The position numbers and the translations under genes are program-made. A model generated the notes under the pieces. The model saw only the letters and a list, made by a program, of their open reading frames with translations. It was not told where the DNA came from and made no database searches. A stretch of DNA of 23,729 bases from NCBI GenBank assembly GCA_964549475.1, contig CAZJXH010000021.1, forward strand, positions 1 to 23,729. The letters are read 5' to 3'. This stretch comes from JBBQKF01 sp964549475. Its GTDB lineage: Bacteria > Bacillota > Clostridia > Saccharofermentanales > UBA5734. The first letter of the stretch is position 1. Each line of letters starts with the position of its first letter. Below, piece after piece: positions 1 to 7,023 of the stretch.

Positions 1-1
1 T

Positions 2-217
2 ACGGTCAGTGACAAAACGCTAAAAGCAATCTGCGATGCAGTCCAAATTCCTGTTGTTGCAATCGGCGGGATTTATGCATACAATATGATCGAACTCTCT
101 GACACTGGAATTGATGGGGTCGCCCTTGTATCGGCGATTTTTGCCCAGGCGGATGTGGAAGGAGCCACAAGTGAATTAAGAGAGATGTCTGAAAGGATTG
201 TTCGGTTATGGGAATAA
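2..217 (+). CDS. thiE: Thiamine-phosphate synthase, C-terminal part (partial)
   Basis: The 5' part lies outside the window; 71 codons and the TAA remain. The fragment contains PVVAIGGI, then a D-G-V-A-L-V-S-A-I stretch, matching the phosphate-binding end of the ThiE TIM barrel, where an AIGGI loop and a G(V/I)A(V/L)(V/I)S(A/G)I loop hold the phosphate. ThiE joins HMP pyrophosphate to thiazole phosphate to give thiamine monophosphate in the cytoplasm. The stop overlaps the next gene, and thiD lies 0.9 kb downstream, which supports the thiamine assignment. Family known; identity inferred from the last third only. Confidence 0.88.
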   Translation, partial: TVSDKTLKAICDAVQIPVVAIGGIYAYNMIELSDTGIDGVALVSAIFAQADVEGATSELREMSERIVRLWE

Positions 218-855
218 TGAAAATAAAAGGGGCGATTTTCGATCTGGATGGAACCCTGCTTGATTCCATGAAGATATGGGATACGATTGGAGAGGATTAT
301 CTTGGCAGCATCGGCAAAATTCCCCGCGAAGACCTGCGTGAAGCCTTGAGGCCGATGAGTTCCGTCCAGGCGGCGGAATATTTTATTACGGACTACGGGG
401 TCGAATCCAGCGTGCAGGAAATCATGGATGGAATTATTGATTTGACCGCGCATTTTTACATCGAAGAAGCTCCCGCAAAAAAATGTGTGAAAGATTTTCT
501 CGAGCAGCTGAAGCAAAACGGTGTGAAAATGTGCATCGTAACCGCGACGGACCGGCGTCTGGCCGAGGCCGCGCTGGAGCGGAACAGACTGCTGGACTAC
601 TTTGAGACGATTTTCACCTGCAACGAGGTCGGTTCCGGCAAGGACAACCCCGAAATATTCGACAGGGCGTTCCGGTTCCTTGATACGAAAAAGGAGGAGA
701 CCTATATTTTTGAAGATGCCCTGTTCGCGATCCGTACGGCGAAAAATGCGGGATATCGAGTCGTTGCGGTCTACGATGAAAGTGCAGAAGGGCAACAGGC
801 TGAAATCAGGCAGCTTGCAGACATCACAATCCAATCCTTCGATGAAATAATGTGA
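208..855 (+). CDS. HAD-superfamily phosphatase (subfamily IA), overlapping thiE
   Basis: Predicted Mg2+-dependent phosphohydrolase of 215 aa. HAD motif I is FDLDGT (Asp12 nucleophile, Asp14), motif II is the Thr of IVTAT (about residue 112), motif III is the Lys of GSGKDNPEIF and motif IV is IFEDA. The helical insert after motif I is that of a C1-cap, PGM-beta-like enzyme. ATG 208 has AGGA about 11 nt upstream and overlaps the last codons of thiE, so the two are translationally coupled. A second in-frame ATG at 217 would give TAATG coupling. Its place between thiE and thiD makes a thiamine-pathway phosphate ester a reasonable substrate guess, but nothing in the sequence fixes the substrate. 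Confidence 0.88.
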   Translation: MGIMKIKGAIFDLDGTLLDSMKIWDTIGEDYLGSIGKIPREDLREALRPMSSVQAAEYFITDYGVESSVQEIMDGIIDLTAHFYIEEAPAKKCVKDFLEQLKQNGVKMCIVTATDRRLAEAALERNRLLDYFETIFTCNEVGSGKDNPEIFDRAFRFLDTKKEETYIFEDALFAIRTAKNAGYRVVAVYDESAEGQQAEIRQLADITIQSFDEIM

Positions 856-1075
856 TTGACGGAATAATGCATTTAGAAGTGCGGTTGAAGAAATAGAAAA
901 AGGATCAAAACTGGAAAATGAAACAATGGGACAACGAAAAAGAAATCAATCGATTGGGAAGAATGGAAAAAGAAATCGATCAATCAATTGGGAAGAATAA
1001 GAAAAAAATCAATCAATTGAGAAGAATAAAAAAATAATCAATTTGGAAATATGTAAAACATAATATCGGGAAATA
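856..1075 (+). repeat. A-rich degenerate direct repeats before thiD
   Basis: No gene is seen here. A unit of about 27-33 nt, built as A-rich run, (A)ATC(A/G)ATC(A)ATTG, GGAAGAAT, recurs at 936-964, 966-998 and 1001-1027, with a decayed copy at 1028-1051. The strand is very rich in A and G, poor in C, and should be unstructured in RNA. It ends just before the thiD ribosome site (AAGAGGA at 1080-1086). No clear promoter or terminator is seen. Confidence 0.7.
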
Positions 1076-1094
1076 ATGAAAAGAGGAATGATCC

Positions 1095-1886
1095 ATGATC
1101 AGAAAAGTGCTCACCATCGCCGGTTCGGACTGCAGCGGCGGCGCGGGAATCCAGGCGGATATCAAGACAATCGCCGCGCACAGGATGTATGCCATGAGTG
1201 CGATCACCGCGCTGACCGCTCAGAATACAACCGGAGTGTATGGGATATTGGAATCGACGCCGGAATTTGTCGGGCAGCAGCTGGACTGCATTTTCGAGGA
1301 TATCCGTCCGGATGCGGTAAAAATCGGGATGGTGTCGAACAGCAGAATCATTGAAATCATCACAGACAAGCTCATCCAATACAAGGCTGAAAACATCGTC
1401 CTTGATCCTGTCATGGTTTCGACCAGTGGTTCCAGATTGATTTGCGATGAAGCGATGAACACACTGGTTTCAAAACTGATGCCTCTTGCAGATGTCATTA
1501 CGCCGAATATTCCCGAATCGGAAGCGCTTTGTGGTTTTGAAATTAAAAACGAGGAAGACATGATCCGGGCGGCAAAGGAAATTTCAAAATTACTGAACGG
1601 CGCGGTTCTGATAAAAGGCGGCCATCTGGTGAATGATGCGGTCGACTTACTGTATGAAAACAACACCATCCATTGGTTCCGGTCCGAGCGGATCAACAAT
1701 CCCAACACACATGGCACAGGCTGCACCCTTTCCTCTGCGATCGCCTGCAATCTCGCCGATGGCAAAAGCATCGTCCAGAGCATCGAAAATGCGAAAAAAT
1801 ATCTGACCGGCGCATTGCGGGCCGGCCTTGACCTTGGCAAAGGCCAAGGCCCGCTGGATCATACCTACAACATCTTTATAAGGTAA
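1095..1886 (+). CDS. thiD: Hydroxymethylpyrimidine/phosphomethylpyrimidine kinase
   Basis: Full-length (263 aa) ribokinase-fold kinase that phosphorylates HMP and then HMP phosphate, supplying HMP pyrophosphate to ThiE. N-terminal TIAGSDCSGGAGIQADIKT is the family's substrate-binding signature. TPNIPESEAL, IKGGH and the anion-hole motif HGTGCTLSSAIA (about residues 208-219) follow in the usual order. ATG 1095 has AAGAGGA 8 nt upstream. The stop codon lies inside the first copy of a 40-nt repeat. Cytoplasmic; most probably expressed with thiE and the HAD gene. Confidence 0.95.
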   Translation: MIRKVLTIAGSDCSGGAGIQADIKTIAAHRMYAMSAITALTAQNTTGVYGILESTPEFVGQQLDCIFEDIRPDAVKIGMVSNSRIIEIITDKLIQYKAENIVLDPVMVSTSGSRLICDEAMNTLVSKLMPLADVITPNIPESEALCGFEIKNEEDMIRAAKEISKLLNGAVLIKGGHLVNDAVDLLYENNTIHWFRSERINNPNTHGTGCTLSSAIACNLADGKSIVQSIENAKKYLTGALRAGLDLGKGQGPLDHTYNIFIR

Positions 1887-1980
1887 AATCAGTAGAACAA
1901 ACAAGGCAAATATAAAAACAAGGTAAAATCAGCAGGACAAAAAAGGTAAATATTAGAATAAGGTAAATATTAGAATAAGG
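1880..1980 (+). repeat. 40-nt direct repeat and 17-nt tandem repeat after thiD
   Basis: A 21-nt block is repeated at 1880-1900 and 1920-1940 with two differences (period 40). The intervening A-rich block AAGGCAAATATAAAAAC (1903-1919) reappears as AAGGTAAATATTAGAAT at 1943-1959 and, exactly, at 1960-1976. The first copy includes the thiD stop codon, so the array probably grew by tandem duplication of the end of thiD. It leads directly into the ribosome site of the next gene. Confidence 0.8.
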
Positions 1981-2001
1981 AAAAAAGCAGGAGATGAATG
2001 A

Positions 2002-2556
2002 ATGGAAAACGCTGCAAGACAAATTCATTCGATAAAAAATTCTACAGGTCAAGGCTGCCCGGTAGAAAGCTCGGCGAAACAGGTCCATCCGTTCGATCCG
2101 ATCTTTGACCGCACCTCGAAAATCCTGATTCTCGGGACATTTCCCTCTGTGAAATCCAGGGAAAACGCCTTCTATTACGGAAATCCGCAGAATCGCTTCT
2201 GGAAAGTTCTGGCTGCCGTCCTTCATTGCAGCGAACCGCAAGGCAACGAAGAAAAGACAACATTTTTACTAGACCATCACATCGCTCTGTGGGATGTGAT
2301 CCGGAGCTGCGAAATCACAGGGTCGGACGACAGCAGCATCCGGAATGCAATCCCGAACAATCTGGAAATCATCCTTTCCCAAAGCGCTATCCGGCAGATC
2401 TACACCAACGGCAAGACCGCAGAAAGGCTTTATCGCCAGTATATCCAGCCGTCCAGCGGGCGGGAGGCGGTATCCCTTCCATCGACGAGTCCCGCCAATG
2501 CGGCGTATTCGCTGGGCCGACTGATTTTGCAGTGGGATTGCATTCGTGAGAAATAA
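2002..2556 (+). CDS. DNA-deoxyinosine (hypoxanthine) glycosylase, UDG-superfamily family 6-like
   Basis: A 184-aa uracil-DNA-glycosylase fold protein expected to remove deaminated bases, chiefly hypoxanthine, from DNA. Seen: ILILGTFPSVKS (residues 41-52), then YYGNPQNRFW (58-67) whose Asn61 sits where family 6 enzymes carry their key Asn, then LWDVI, and a C-terminal LPSTSPANAA loop for DNA intercalation. ATG 2002 has CAGGAG 8 nt upstream; ATGs at 1994 and 1998 are out of frame. The first ~28 residues are an extra, low-complexity N-terminus compared with usual members, which begin near HPFDPIF. It converges on the deacetylase gene with only 20 bp between stops. Confidence 0.85.
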   Translation: MENAARQIHSIKNSTGQGCPVESSAKQVHPFDPIFDRTSKILILGTFPSVKSRENAFYYGNPQNRFWKVLAAVLHCSEPQGNEEKTTFLLDHHIALWDVIRSCEITGSDDSSIRNAIPNNLEIILSQSAIRQIYTNGKTAERLYRQYIQPSSGREAVSLPSTSPANAAYSLGRLILQWDCIREK

Positions 2557-2576
2557 AATTGTTTCAACAAATGGAT

Positions 2577-3452
2577 CTATTGTTTTGTACTGTTTTCAGG
2601 AACCCATTCTTTCATTCGTTCTAAATGAGGTATTTCATCCCGCCGAATTCTTTCATCACAGATATCAAGGCTGTCTACAATTTTAAAATCCGCTCTCACA
2701 AAGCCCTCTGCATAATGTGTGCGCGCTCTCCATCCCTGGTGTCCGATATCGGTCACCATCCGGCGTTCTGCAAAGTTATGGTCATGTCCTTGAGAAACGA
2801 AGGCTTCTTCTAGCTCTACACGCTGTTGATACCAATCGGAAATATCAACATAAAAGTCAATGTTCTGCTCACTTCCAAAGATACCCATATAGAAAATCTC
2901 TCGAAGATCATGAGGCACACAACTTGATTGATAATCAGCCTGTGCGCTTAGATTAATGGCTTCATAGAAAGCACGTGCTGTTTCACAATGATCATCAGGC
3001 AACCAGCTGGCCAGGCCATGAGTCCCTAAATAACCATTTAAATACATATTATGGGTGATGCCGATATCAGGACGTACTTCCAAAATAATATCTGCCAGCT
3101 CGCGAATGGTCCTTTCTTCTCTGTGGGCGCGAAAATTCGGATCTGCTGTTAGAAAACGAACATCGGTGACGCCGAAAATCTTACAACCGCGAATCAGTTC
3201 AGTCCGTTTAATTTTTGCGGATTCATCTCTTGTCTGGTTTATAATGCCAGGATCACGTTCGGCTTCAGGCTTCAGCAGTTCATCGTGATATTTCTCGTTA
3301 TGAACCGTAGCTCCATCCGACATGACGACTACTGTTATATGGTCGCCGCGCTTTGCATGGATTCCGCAAGTTCCGGCGCAATGGGTGAAATCATGAGGAT
3401 GTGCAACCACGACAATAATGTTGTGGTTTTTCTTTTTTGTGAATTTATTCAT
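2577..3452 (-). CDS. PIG-L/LmbE-family N-deacetylase-like protein with HPHD motif
   Basis: A 291-aa protein of the PIG-L/LmbE superfamily, zinc-dependent enzymes that remove acetyl groups from N-acetyl sugars and related conjugates. The N-terminal IIVVVAHPHDFTHC (residues 12-25) aligns with the family motif AHPDDE. His18 and Asp21 occupy the zinc-ligand positions, but the first Asp, the general base in MshB (Asp15), is His20 here. DGATVHN and a His-rich segment (GITHNMYLNGYLGTHGLA, then DDH) follow as in the family. There is no signal peptide, so it is cytoplasmic. AAGGAG lies 9 nt before the ATG. Its promoter carries the same 48-bp element as the transporter genes 3.4 kb away, so the substrate is probably what that transporter imports. 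Activity with the altered motif is unproven. Confidence 0.85.
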   Translation of the reverse strand: MNKFTKKKNHNIIVVVAHPHDFTHCAGTCGIHAKRGDHITVVVMSDGATVHNEKYHDELLKPEAERDPGIINQTRDESAKIKRTELIRGCKIFGVTDVRFLTADPNFRAHREERTIRELADIILEVRPDIGITHNMYLNGYLGTHGLASWLPDDHCETARAFYEAINLSAQADYQSSCVPHDLREIFYMGIFGSEQNIDFYVDISDWYQQRVELEEAFVSQGHDHNFAERRMVTDIGHQGWRARTHYAEGFVRADFKIVDSLDICDERIRRDEIPHLERMKEWVPENSTKQ

Positions 3453-3509
3453 TTAGTGACTCTCCTTCTTTTCTAATGCAATAAAAATAATGGCATTAGC
3501 AACATCTTT

Positions 3510-3538
3510 ATACTAGTGAATTTTCAATTTACCCACAA
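3510..3538 (-). promoter_or_regulatory. Promoter of the deacetylase gene
   Basis: Read on the minus strand: -35 TTGTGG (3533-3538), 17-bp spacer, -10 TAGTAT (3510-3515). Hexamers and spacing match the promoter before the solute-binding protein (6914-6942). The weak -35 box is the end of the conserved 48-bp element, as expected for an activator-dependent promoter. Confidence 0.75.
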
Positions 3539-3580
3539 CCCTTTAAAAAATACTTCAACCCCGATAAACAGTACTACTTT
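3533..3580 (-). promoter_or_regulatory. 48-bp shared regulatory element, copy 1
   Basis: On the minus strand the element starts AAAGTAGTACTGTTTAT, continues GGGG, GAAGTAT and ends GGGTTGTGG. It is 41/48 identical to 6872-6919 on the plus strand. It lies just upstream of and overlaps the -35 box of the deacetylase promoter, and 20 bp behind the kinase gene's -35 box. Probable operator for the YesN-type regulator of this island (inference). Confidence 0.8.
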
Positions 3581-3600
3581 GATGATGAAAGCAAATTAAA

Positions 3601-3629
3601 TTGACACAAGGAATAATGTACACTATGAT
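3601..3629 (+). promoter_or_regulatory. Sigma-A promoter of the YesM-type kinase gene
   Basis: TTGACA (3601-3606), 17-bp spacer, TATGAT (3624-3629). Start codon 3654 is preceded by GGGGAG (3639-3644). The same two hexamers with the same spacer serve the partner regulator gene (6822-6850). Confidence 0.85.
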
Positions 3630-3653
3630 GAACAAGGCGGGGAGAATGAAAGA

Positions 3654-5474
3654 ATGAATAGAATTCATAAAATATCAATCAAACTGTTCCTGACCTACGT
3701 GGTTGCTTGCTTAATTCCGATTTTACTGACAAGTGTCTATCTTACGAACAATCTTGCCGCGTTTACAAAGGAAAATACACGCCTTTTATCTGTCACTGCG
3801 AATGAACAGCTTCAGAAAAACCTTTTGGATGTTGCCGAAAACGTAGAAAACATTTTTAAAACCTTGACATCCGACCCTGATTTGACAAACTACTTAACCA
3901 TGCAGCATGAGAGCGATTATGAGGCTCTTAATGGCTTTACCAAGTTTCTGAATAGGCGGATCAGCTCTTTAATCAGTGACAAATATAAAATTTTAATTTA
4001 TTCGGACAACAATACAATAGGAATATCTCGGATGACGAACAATTCCATCGATGATTTCTACCGGCTGTATGGAGATGGCGCCGATACGCTCCCCCAATCC
4101 TCTATTCATGCCTGCATCATCAATAGCAATCAACGCAGCCAGCCAACCATCTGTTTTTATAAGGTTTTTACAATCTCAAAAGAAAAACCCATCATATACA
4201 CGATTGAAATACCCGCCACTGTTCTGATTCCTTATTCTTCGCCAACAGAAGCCGATGCATCGAAGATCTGTCTTTTTGACGCAAAAGGAACCATTCTGGC
4301 TTCTTCGCGCAAGGACGATGTGTTTTCTTCTTTTTCTTTTCTTGCATTTGATGATGTTTCAAGCATGAAGGACCTTTCAAAATTGGACGTAACAACATTG
4401 GATGGCGTGAAATACTGCGTTTTTTTTAATAATCTCGCCAACGGTATCATTAGCAACCGTTCTTTTACTCCTGAATGGTATCTGCTTTTTTTAGTGCCAT
4501 ATAGTAATTTGCAGGAAAATCTAGACTCCATGACAACCAACAGTCTGCTGATTATCTTTGTCTGTATTGCGCTTTCCTTGCTGCTGGCGACAGTATTGGC
4601 AAAAGATATTACAAGACGGATTATATTTTTAAGCAAGAAAACAAAGGATGTACTAAATGGAGAATTTGAAATCATGCAGCCTGTCAAATCACAGGATGAA
4701 CTGGGGAGTCTTGAGTCCGACATGTATGAAATGGTTATTTATCTAAAAAATATGCTGATTGGAATGTCCACCGCTAATAAATTATTAATGGAGGAGCAGC
4801 TGATTTCCCAGAGGCTGAAGCAGGAAAAGATAACCGCAGAACTTTTAGCATTGCGACGTCAAATCAATCCGCACTTTTTATTTAATACATTGGAATCCAT
4901 CCGAATGAATCTTGTTTTAAAAGACGATATGGACACCGCCAATATTATTTGGATGTTTTCCAAATCGTACCGGACATTGTTTGAAACCGAACAACATAAC
5001 TATAAACTTAACGATGAGTTGATATTGGTAAATAATTATATACAGGTTCAAAAATACCGGCTTGGCGATAAATTCGATTATCATGTTGATATGGATACGG
5101 CATTGGGGGATCTGACAATTCCGAAGCTGGTATTGCAGCCATTAGTAGAAAATGCACTATACCACGGGGTGGAGGGCAAGTGCAAGAAATCGGATGTTAC
5201 GGTTACAATTTCTACATCAAATGAGAAATTAGAGATAGTGGTTCTTGATAATGGAGCCGGTATCGAAAAAACGCGTCTTGAAGATATAAAAAAAGCTTTA
5301 TCCGATAAAACCTACATGGCTGATGAGTTCTTAGCACTTCGGAACATTCAGACAAGAGTCGAACTCATCTCTCGCGGAAACTGTTCATTGTCGATAGAAA
5401 GCCAGCAAGGTATCGGCACTGCCGCTTCCCTGACTCTGCCCCTTGTCTGGGAGCACGATTCGAATTGTGAATAA
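3654..5474 (+). CDS. Sensor histidine kinase, YesM-type (HPK7-like)
   Basis: A 606-aa membrane kinase. First membrane helix about residues 11-30, extracytoplasmic sensor region 31-293, second helix about 296-316, HAMP linker 317-370, then the His_kinase block EKITAELLALRRQINPHFLFNTL with phospho-acceptor His407, and the ATPase domain (LVLQPLVENALYHG with Asn500, LDNGAGIE near 531-537). This is the standard layout of kinases that pair with AraC-type YesN regulators and sense sugars or sugar-loaded binding proteins. ATG 3654 has GGGGAG 9 nt upstream. Unusually, kinase and regulator genes are convergent rather than in one operon, each with its own promoter. The sensed ligand is presumably the imported substrate. 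Confidence 0.92.
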   Translation: MNRIHKISIKLFLTYVVACLIPILLTSVYLTNNLAAFTKENTRLLSVTANEQLQKNLLDVAENVENIFKTLTSDPDLTNYLTMQHESDYEALNGFTKFLNRRISSLISDKYKILIYSDNNTIGISRMTNNSIDDFYRLYGDGADTLPQSSIHACIINSNQRSQPTICFYKVFTISKEKPIIYTIEIPATVLIPYSSPTEADASKICLFDAKGTILASSRKDDVFSSFSFLAFDDVSSMKDLSKLDVTTLDGVKYCVFFNNLANGIISNRSFTPEWYLLFLVPYSNLQENLDSMTTNSLLIIFVCIALSLLLATVLAKDITRRIIFLSKKTKDVLNGEFEIMQPVKSQDELGSLESDMYEMVIYLKNMLIGMSTANKLLMEEQLISQRLKQEKITAELLALRRQINPHFLFNTLESIRMNLVLKDDMDTANIIWMFSKSYRTLFETEQHNYKLNDELILVNNYIQVQKYRLGDKFDYHVDMDTALGDLTIPKLVLQPLVENALYHGVEGKCKKSDVTVTISTSNEKLEIVVLDNGAGIEKTRLEDIKKALSDKTYMADEFLALRNIQTRVELISRGNCSLSIESQQGIGTAASLTLPLVWEHDSNCE

Positions 5475-5567
5475 AATGGAAGCATGATTGATGATCATAA
5501 TAAGGAAAAACATGTTGAAGCGGACAACACAGAAGGGGTTGAGGCAAATGCATCGAATACTCAGCGT

Positions 5568-6713
5568 TTACTCCTTGTGTAAAGATTCATGCTCTTCTGA
5601 GTTTTTCATTCCATACAATAATCGATATTGCACCGGAGTGACATTGGTATTCTTTTTAAAAAGACTGCAAAAATAATCGAAATCCGAATAACCAATAAAG
5701 ATTGCAATTGCCGCGACAGATTTATTGGTTGTGACAAGCAGATCTTTTGCATGCCTGATACGGCATTCGTTTGAGTATTGCTTGATACCCATGCCGATGA
5801 CCGATTTGAACTTTCTGCCGAGATAGGTGCTGTTCATGTAGAAAAGCTCTCCCAGTTGCATAATAGTCAAGCTTTCATAACAGTGATGATCAATGTATTC
5901 GGCGACCCTGACGACATCACTGCTTGCCTTCTTGCTTTTCCGGCCGATCAGAAAATCGAGAACAATGCGGCAAAGCTGGTTTAGTTTTTGGTGCAGCTCC
6001 AGGATGGTCGAGGTGACATAATAATTTTCAAGGACAAAATGATCGCCGAAAACAATTTCTGTTGTCTCGCCTATTTCTTCAATAAAATGCAGGATGCCGA
6101 GTATAAAATGATAACAGAGAGTAAGCCTTGTTTTTTCAGGTATGCAATTTTCCCAAAGCATCTGGATAAAATTTGTGATTTCCTGCATAGCAGCATTCTC
6201 ATCAATCCGGGAAATGGCTGTAACGAAGCCTGAAAAGTCTGTTTTTAATAGATCTGTTTCCTGTAATGCGACTGATTGCGGGATTTTCCCCATATAATAG
6301 TATTTATCAGAAACCAGAATCTTGTTTTTTTCATACGATTGACGCTCCTGCGCGATACGCTTCAAAACATCACTGAGTTCGTCAACCGAAATAGGCTTTA
6401 GAAGATAGGTAAGCGCCCCTAAATTGATGGCGGAACGAGCATATTCAAACTCACTGTAACCACTCATAATGAGTATTTTGCATTCTGGATACTGCTTCTG
6501 AACAATACTACAAAGCTCAAGTCCGCTCATCTCCGGAAGCCGTACATCGGTTAACAGAGCGCAGAATGGATTTTCCTTCATTTTTGCCAAAGCGGCAAAT
6601 CCGTCATATACGGTTACCGGCGGAGCAAACCCGCATTCTTCCCAATGGATCATCTTTACAATGCCATCACAGATTGTCTTTTCATCATCTACAATCAAAA
6701 TGTCGAGAATCAT
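5568..6713 (-). CDS. Response regulator, YesN-type (receiver + AraC/XylS HTH)
   Basis: A 381-aa two-domain regulator. Receiver: ILIVDDEKTICDG with acidic pair at 9-10, phospho-acceptor Asp56 in LLTDVRLPEMSG, MSGYSEFEYA, and Lys of LLKPISVDEL. A middle linker of about 130 residues is followed by a C-terminal double helix-turn-helix of AraC type (IMQLGELFYMNSTYLGRKFKS and SVAAIAIFIGYSDFDYF). The ATG at 6713 is chosen over a GTG at 6719 because AAAGGA (6723-6728) lies 9 nt before the ATG but only 3 nt before the GTG. Partner of the convergent kinase. It probably binds the two copies of the 48-bp element and activates deacetylase and transporter genes. Confidence 0.92.
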   Translation of the reverse strand: MILDILIVDDEKTICDGIVKMIHWEECGFAPPVTVYDGFAALAKMKENPFCALLTDVRLPEMSGLELCSIVQKQYPECKILIMSGYSEFEYARSAINLGALTYLLKPISVDELSDVLKRIAQERQSYEKNKILVSDKYYYMGKIPQSVALQETDLLKTDFSGFVTAISRIDENAAMQEITNFIQMLWENCIPEKTRLTLCYHFILGILHFIEEIGETTEIVFGDHFVLENYYVTSTILELHQKLNQLCRIVLDFLIGRKSKKASSDVVRVAEYIDHHCYESLTIMQLGELFYMNSTYLGRKFKSVIGMGIKQYSNECRIRHAKDLLVTTNKSVAAIAIFIGYSDFDYFCSLFKKNTNVTPVQYRLLYGMKNSEEHESLHKE

Positions 6714-6821
6714 AGCCACTCATCCTTTCTGGCGAAAAACAGTTTGAAATGTGCAGCGATACAAATGCAATCATTCATTGCAGTCCATTTATCCCTGATA
6801 TAGTATCCAGTATTTAAATGT

Positions 6822-6850
6822 ATCATAATCTGCACCTTGTGTTTTGTCAA
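6822..6850 (-). promoter_or_regulatory. Sigma-A promoter of the YesN-type regulator gene
   Basis: Minus strand: TTGACA (6845-6850), 17-bp spacer, TATGAT (6822-6827). Identical hexamers and spacing to the kinase promoter. The -35 box starts 21 bp behind the second copy of the 48-bp element. Confidence 0.82.
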
Positions 6851-6871
6851 TTAAAGTGCAGCTGTCAGGAA

Positions 6872-6919
6872 AAAGTAGTACTGTTTATGGGGGGCGAAGT
6901 ATATTCTTAAGGGTTGTGA
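6872..6919 (+). promoter_or_regulatory. 48-bp shared regulatory element, copy 2
   Basis: Begins AAAGTAGTACTGTTTAT, then GGGG, GAAGTAT, and ends GGGTTGTGA. It is 41/48 identical to the minus-strand copy at 3533-3580. An AAGTA pentamer occurs twice in each copy, 24 bp apart. It overlaps the -35 box of the solute-binding-protein promoter. Confidence 0.8.
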
Positions 6920-6942
6920 GAGAAGAATAATTACGTTAGTAT
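6914..6942 (+). promoter_or_regulatory. Promoter of the solute-binding protein/permease genes
   Basis: TTGTGA (6914-6919), 17-bp spacer, TAGTAT (6937-6942). It is a twin of the deacetylase promoter. The 5' leader is about 75 nt and ends with AGGAGG 5 nt before ATG 7024. Confidence 0.75.
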
Positions 6943-7023
6943 GGGAACCGTGGCATGCATGAAGGCCTGTGTATTCCATAAAAGCGTGAAAGGTAGCAGA
7001 AAATAATAATTTAGGAGGAAAAC

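Noticed and set aside
73..834. Minus-strand 253-codon frame antisense to the HAD gene
   Set aside because: The plus strand carries all four HAD motifs. The minus frame shows no family motif and covers the thiE/HAD overlap.
936..1051. CRISPR-like repeats before thiD
   Set aside because: Copies of about 30 nt follow each other directly without unique spacers and differ from one another. They are degenerate tandem repeats.
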